DNA of 64,000 nucleotides from Clostridiales bacterium Firm_14 (GTDB lineage: Bacteria; Bacillota; Clostridia; Saccharofermentanales; Saccharofermentanaceae). The notes under the pieces are model-generated. The model was given only the letters and a program-made list of their open reading frames with translations, made no database searches and was not told the DNA's origin. Shown one piece after another: positions 62,400-64,000 of the stretch (within the stretch, counting starts at the first letter, position 1; each line of letters opens with the position of its first letter). The position numbers and the translations under genes were made by a program. The stretch is taken from assembly GCA_001604135.1 (NCBI GenBank), contig LVAT01000013.1, positions 186,001-250,000 on the forward strand, given 5' to 3'.

Positions 62400-63882
62400 C
62401 TAAAATGTCACTTTGAGCTGAATATAAAGGCTTATGAAGCTGAATCGACTTGGCTATTTACCAGCTTGTGACTGATATTTTTAAATCTCCGAAATGAATA
62501 GTATCATATCGGCTCTTTAATGGCACTAGCCTGATGCCTCTACCTGATCTAATTCAGGCTGCTTTTATCTTGATTATCTGTTCTCCTGTCTTGATGGGAA
62601 TTGCTCTTGTGTCGCCCAGTTTCATCATCTGATATGCCGCATTTATATCTGCATTTATCAATATCCCGGTGTTGCTTTTGAATAATCCGCGTTCTATCCT
62701 GCGCGTTTTGTCATAGTAAGTTCTGGTTGGTTCTTCTCCATCAAGATAACTTGTTCCGCTCGTGTAGCTTTCACTTACAGTCTTTACCTCAATACCTTCA
62801 AGTCTTGCTTTGTACACAATCATGTCAGTAAGGGTCTTATATGGTATGGATACAAAGTTCTGGTTTGTTATGTTTCCCATGTGTACTTCCTGTTTCCATC
62901 CGTGATTGGATCCAATCACTATGAGTCCGACTCCTGACGAGACAGCCATGTCTACGATCTTCCTGCTTGCTTTGTGCATGTAGTCTTTTATCTTGCGATT
63001 CCTTTTTGCCGTAAGTTTATTCATTCTTTTGGTACTGTTCTTTCCGTTATATATCTTCGCCTCCTTTTGCATATGCGCTTTTGCCTTGTTGTAGTATTGG
63101 TTTATCGATTTCAGCGGTTTCCCATTGATTATCACGGGCCTGTCTTCAGAATCCCATGCGGCTGCTATAAGATTGTTTACTCCCAAGTCTATCCCCATGA
63201 CCTTTGTCCCACATATCTGCTTTTCTTCTTTCTCATACATCAGACTGATAAGTATGGAGTTCTTAAAAATCTTTATGCGTATCTGCCTTACGTTTCCGTG
63301 TCTTGCACGGATGTGTATGCCGCTAAGAAACTTGGGCATAGTAACATTACCAGCCTCATCCACTTTGAAGTTCTGACTGGTGATCACAAGAGAACTTCTT
63401 CCTGTCTTCGGGTCGAGATATCCCGGTACATGCGGATGTTCCTTAAACTTCTTCTGATCTTTCCCATATTCTGCTGTCGCCCTGTAGAAAGACTTCCACT
63501 CTCTGCACTTCTCCTGTATGCATATCTGGCTGCATGTCGCATACGGAACGTCTTTATATACTTCCGTTCCTTTCAGATACCAGCTGAGGAAATATGCATC
63601 GGCTATGTATCCGTTATTAGCATTGATATAACGTAGCCGCTTACTTTCAGAACGGCCGGCATTGTATTCCTCGAGCGCTTTGTTTATTTCTTGGATTAAT
63701 TCTTTTTCCCAATCCTCAAGTGCTTTTCCGTTCACGATCTTCTTATGGATGCGGTAGCACTGTTTTATCAGGTAGTTGACGCTGTTGGAAAGATTCTTCA
63801 CTTTATAGCAGTAACTGTCTATCTCGTGAAGAAGCTTCTTATTGTTATGTTTCTTTATTCTGTGTTCTTCCGAGAGTATCAT
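62400..63882 (-). mobile_element. IS200/IS605-type element remnant or tnpB-only element (boundaries approximate)
   Basis: tnpB ORF plus a structured 3' flank; no tnpA in the window, but the 5' side is cut by the window end. Confidence 0.55.
62554..63882 (-). CDS. tnpB: TnpB-family RNA-guided nuclease, zinc-finger cysteines absent
   Basis: RuvC motifs GIDLGVNNL, SESYTSGTSYLDGE and NADINAAYQM; CxxC pairs missing around GLFKSNTGILINAD. Confidence 0.9.
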   Translation of the reverse strand: MILSEEHRIKKHNNKKLLHEIDSYCYKVKNLSNSVNYLIKQCYRIHKKIVNGKALEDWEKELIQEINKALEEYNAGRSESKRLRYINANNGYIADAYFLSWYLKGTEVYKDVPYATCSQICIQEKCREWKSFYRATAEYGKDQKKFKEHPHVPGYLDPKTGRSSLVITSQNFKVDEAGNVTMPKFLSGIHIRARHGNVRQIRIKIFKNSILISLMYEKEEKQICGTKVMGIDLGVNNLIAAAWDSEDRPVIINGKPLKSINQYYNKAKAHMQKEAKIYNGKNSTKRMNKLTAKRNRKIKDYMHKASRKIVDMAVSSGVGLIVIGSNHGWKQEVHMGNITNQNFVSIPYKTLTDMIVYKARLEGIEVKTVSESYTSGTSYLDGEEPTRTYYDKTRRIERGLFKSNTGILINADINAAYQMMKLGDTRAIPIKTGEQIIKIKAA

Positions 63883-64000
63883 GTTACATACCTCTTATCT
63901 CTATGTGACAAATGAAAGGTGCGGTCTTGCCGATATATTGCTGTTATGTACTGTTATTTCCTTCAAAGAATCGAGTTTTTATGACGCCAGTAAAATACAG

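Noticed and set aside
62974-63636. 220-aa plus-strand ORF
   Set aside because: Fully antisense to the recognisable tnpB gene; no family motif.

Overview
The window looks like chromosomal DNA from a Gram-positive anaerobe of the Clostridia type. I base this on CIRCE-groESL, LytR-CpsA-Psr and VanZ proteins, TrpB2, UPF0210 and permuted GH3 genes; species cannot be named from sequence alone. Most of the window is dense housekeeping DNA: tgt-queA, galE, groES-groEL, argH-GNAT-argG, htpG, purL, rsmA, a ZapA-like gene, U32 peptidase, dut, tsaD and smpB. I found no rRNA genes, tRNA genes or CRISPR arrays. Regions worth a second look: (1) an active PP2C phosphatase overlapping a PP2C-like protein that has lost its catalytic residues (1-1233); (2) a permuted GH3 enzyme; (3) a Gld-like ABC / DUF4340 / propeller / CYTH operon (18.2-24.8 kb); (4) hairpin-rich intergenic repeats at 16.5 kb and 53.3-53.8 kb; (5) a strongly structured intergenic segment at about 55.3-55.5 kb that may be an unannotated ncRNA; (6) a compact minus-strand cassette of phosphoesterase, SDR epimerase, LicC-like nucleotidyltransferase and Rossmann dehydrogenase (57.1-60.8 kb), with a flippase nearby; (7) tandem paralogous Thr/Glu-rich lipoproteins; (8) an IS605-type TnpB without the zinc-finger cysteines and with no TnpA in the window. 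No similarity searches were run; family calls come from motif recognition.
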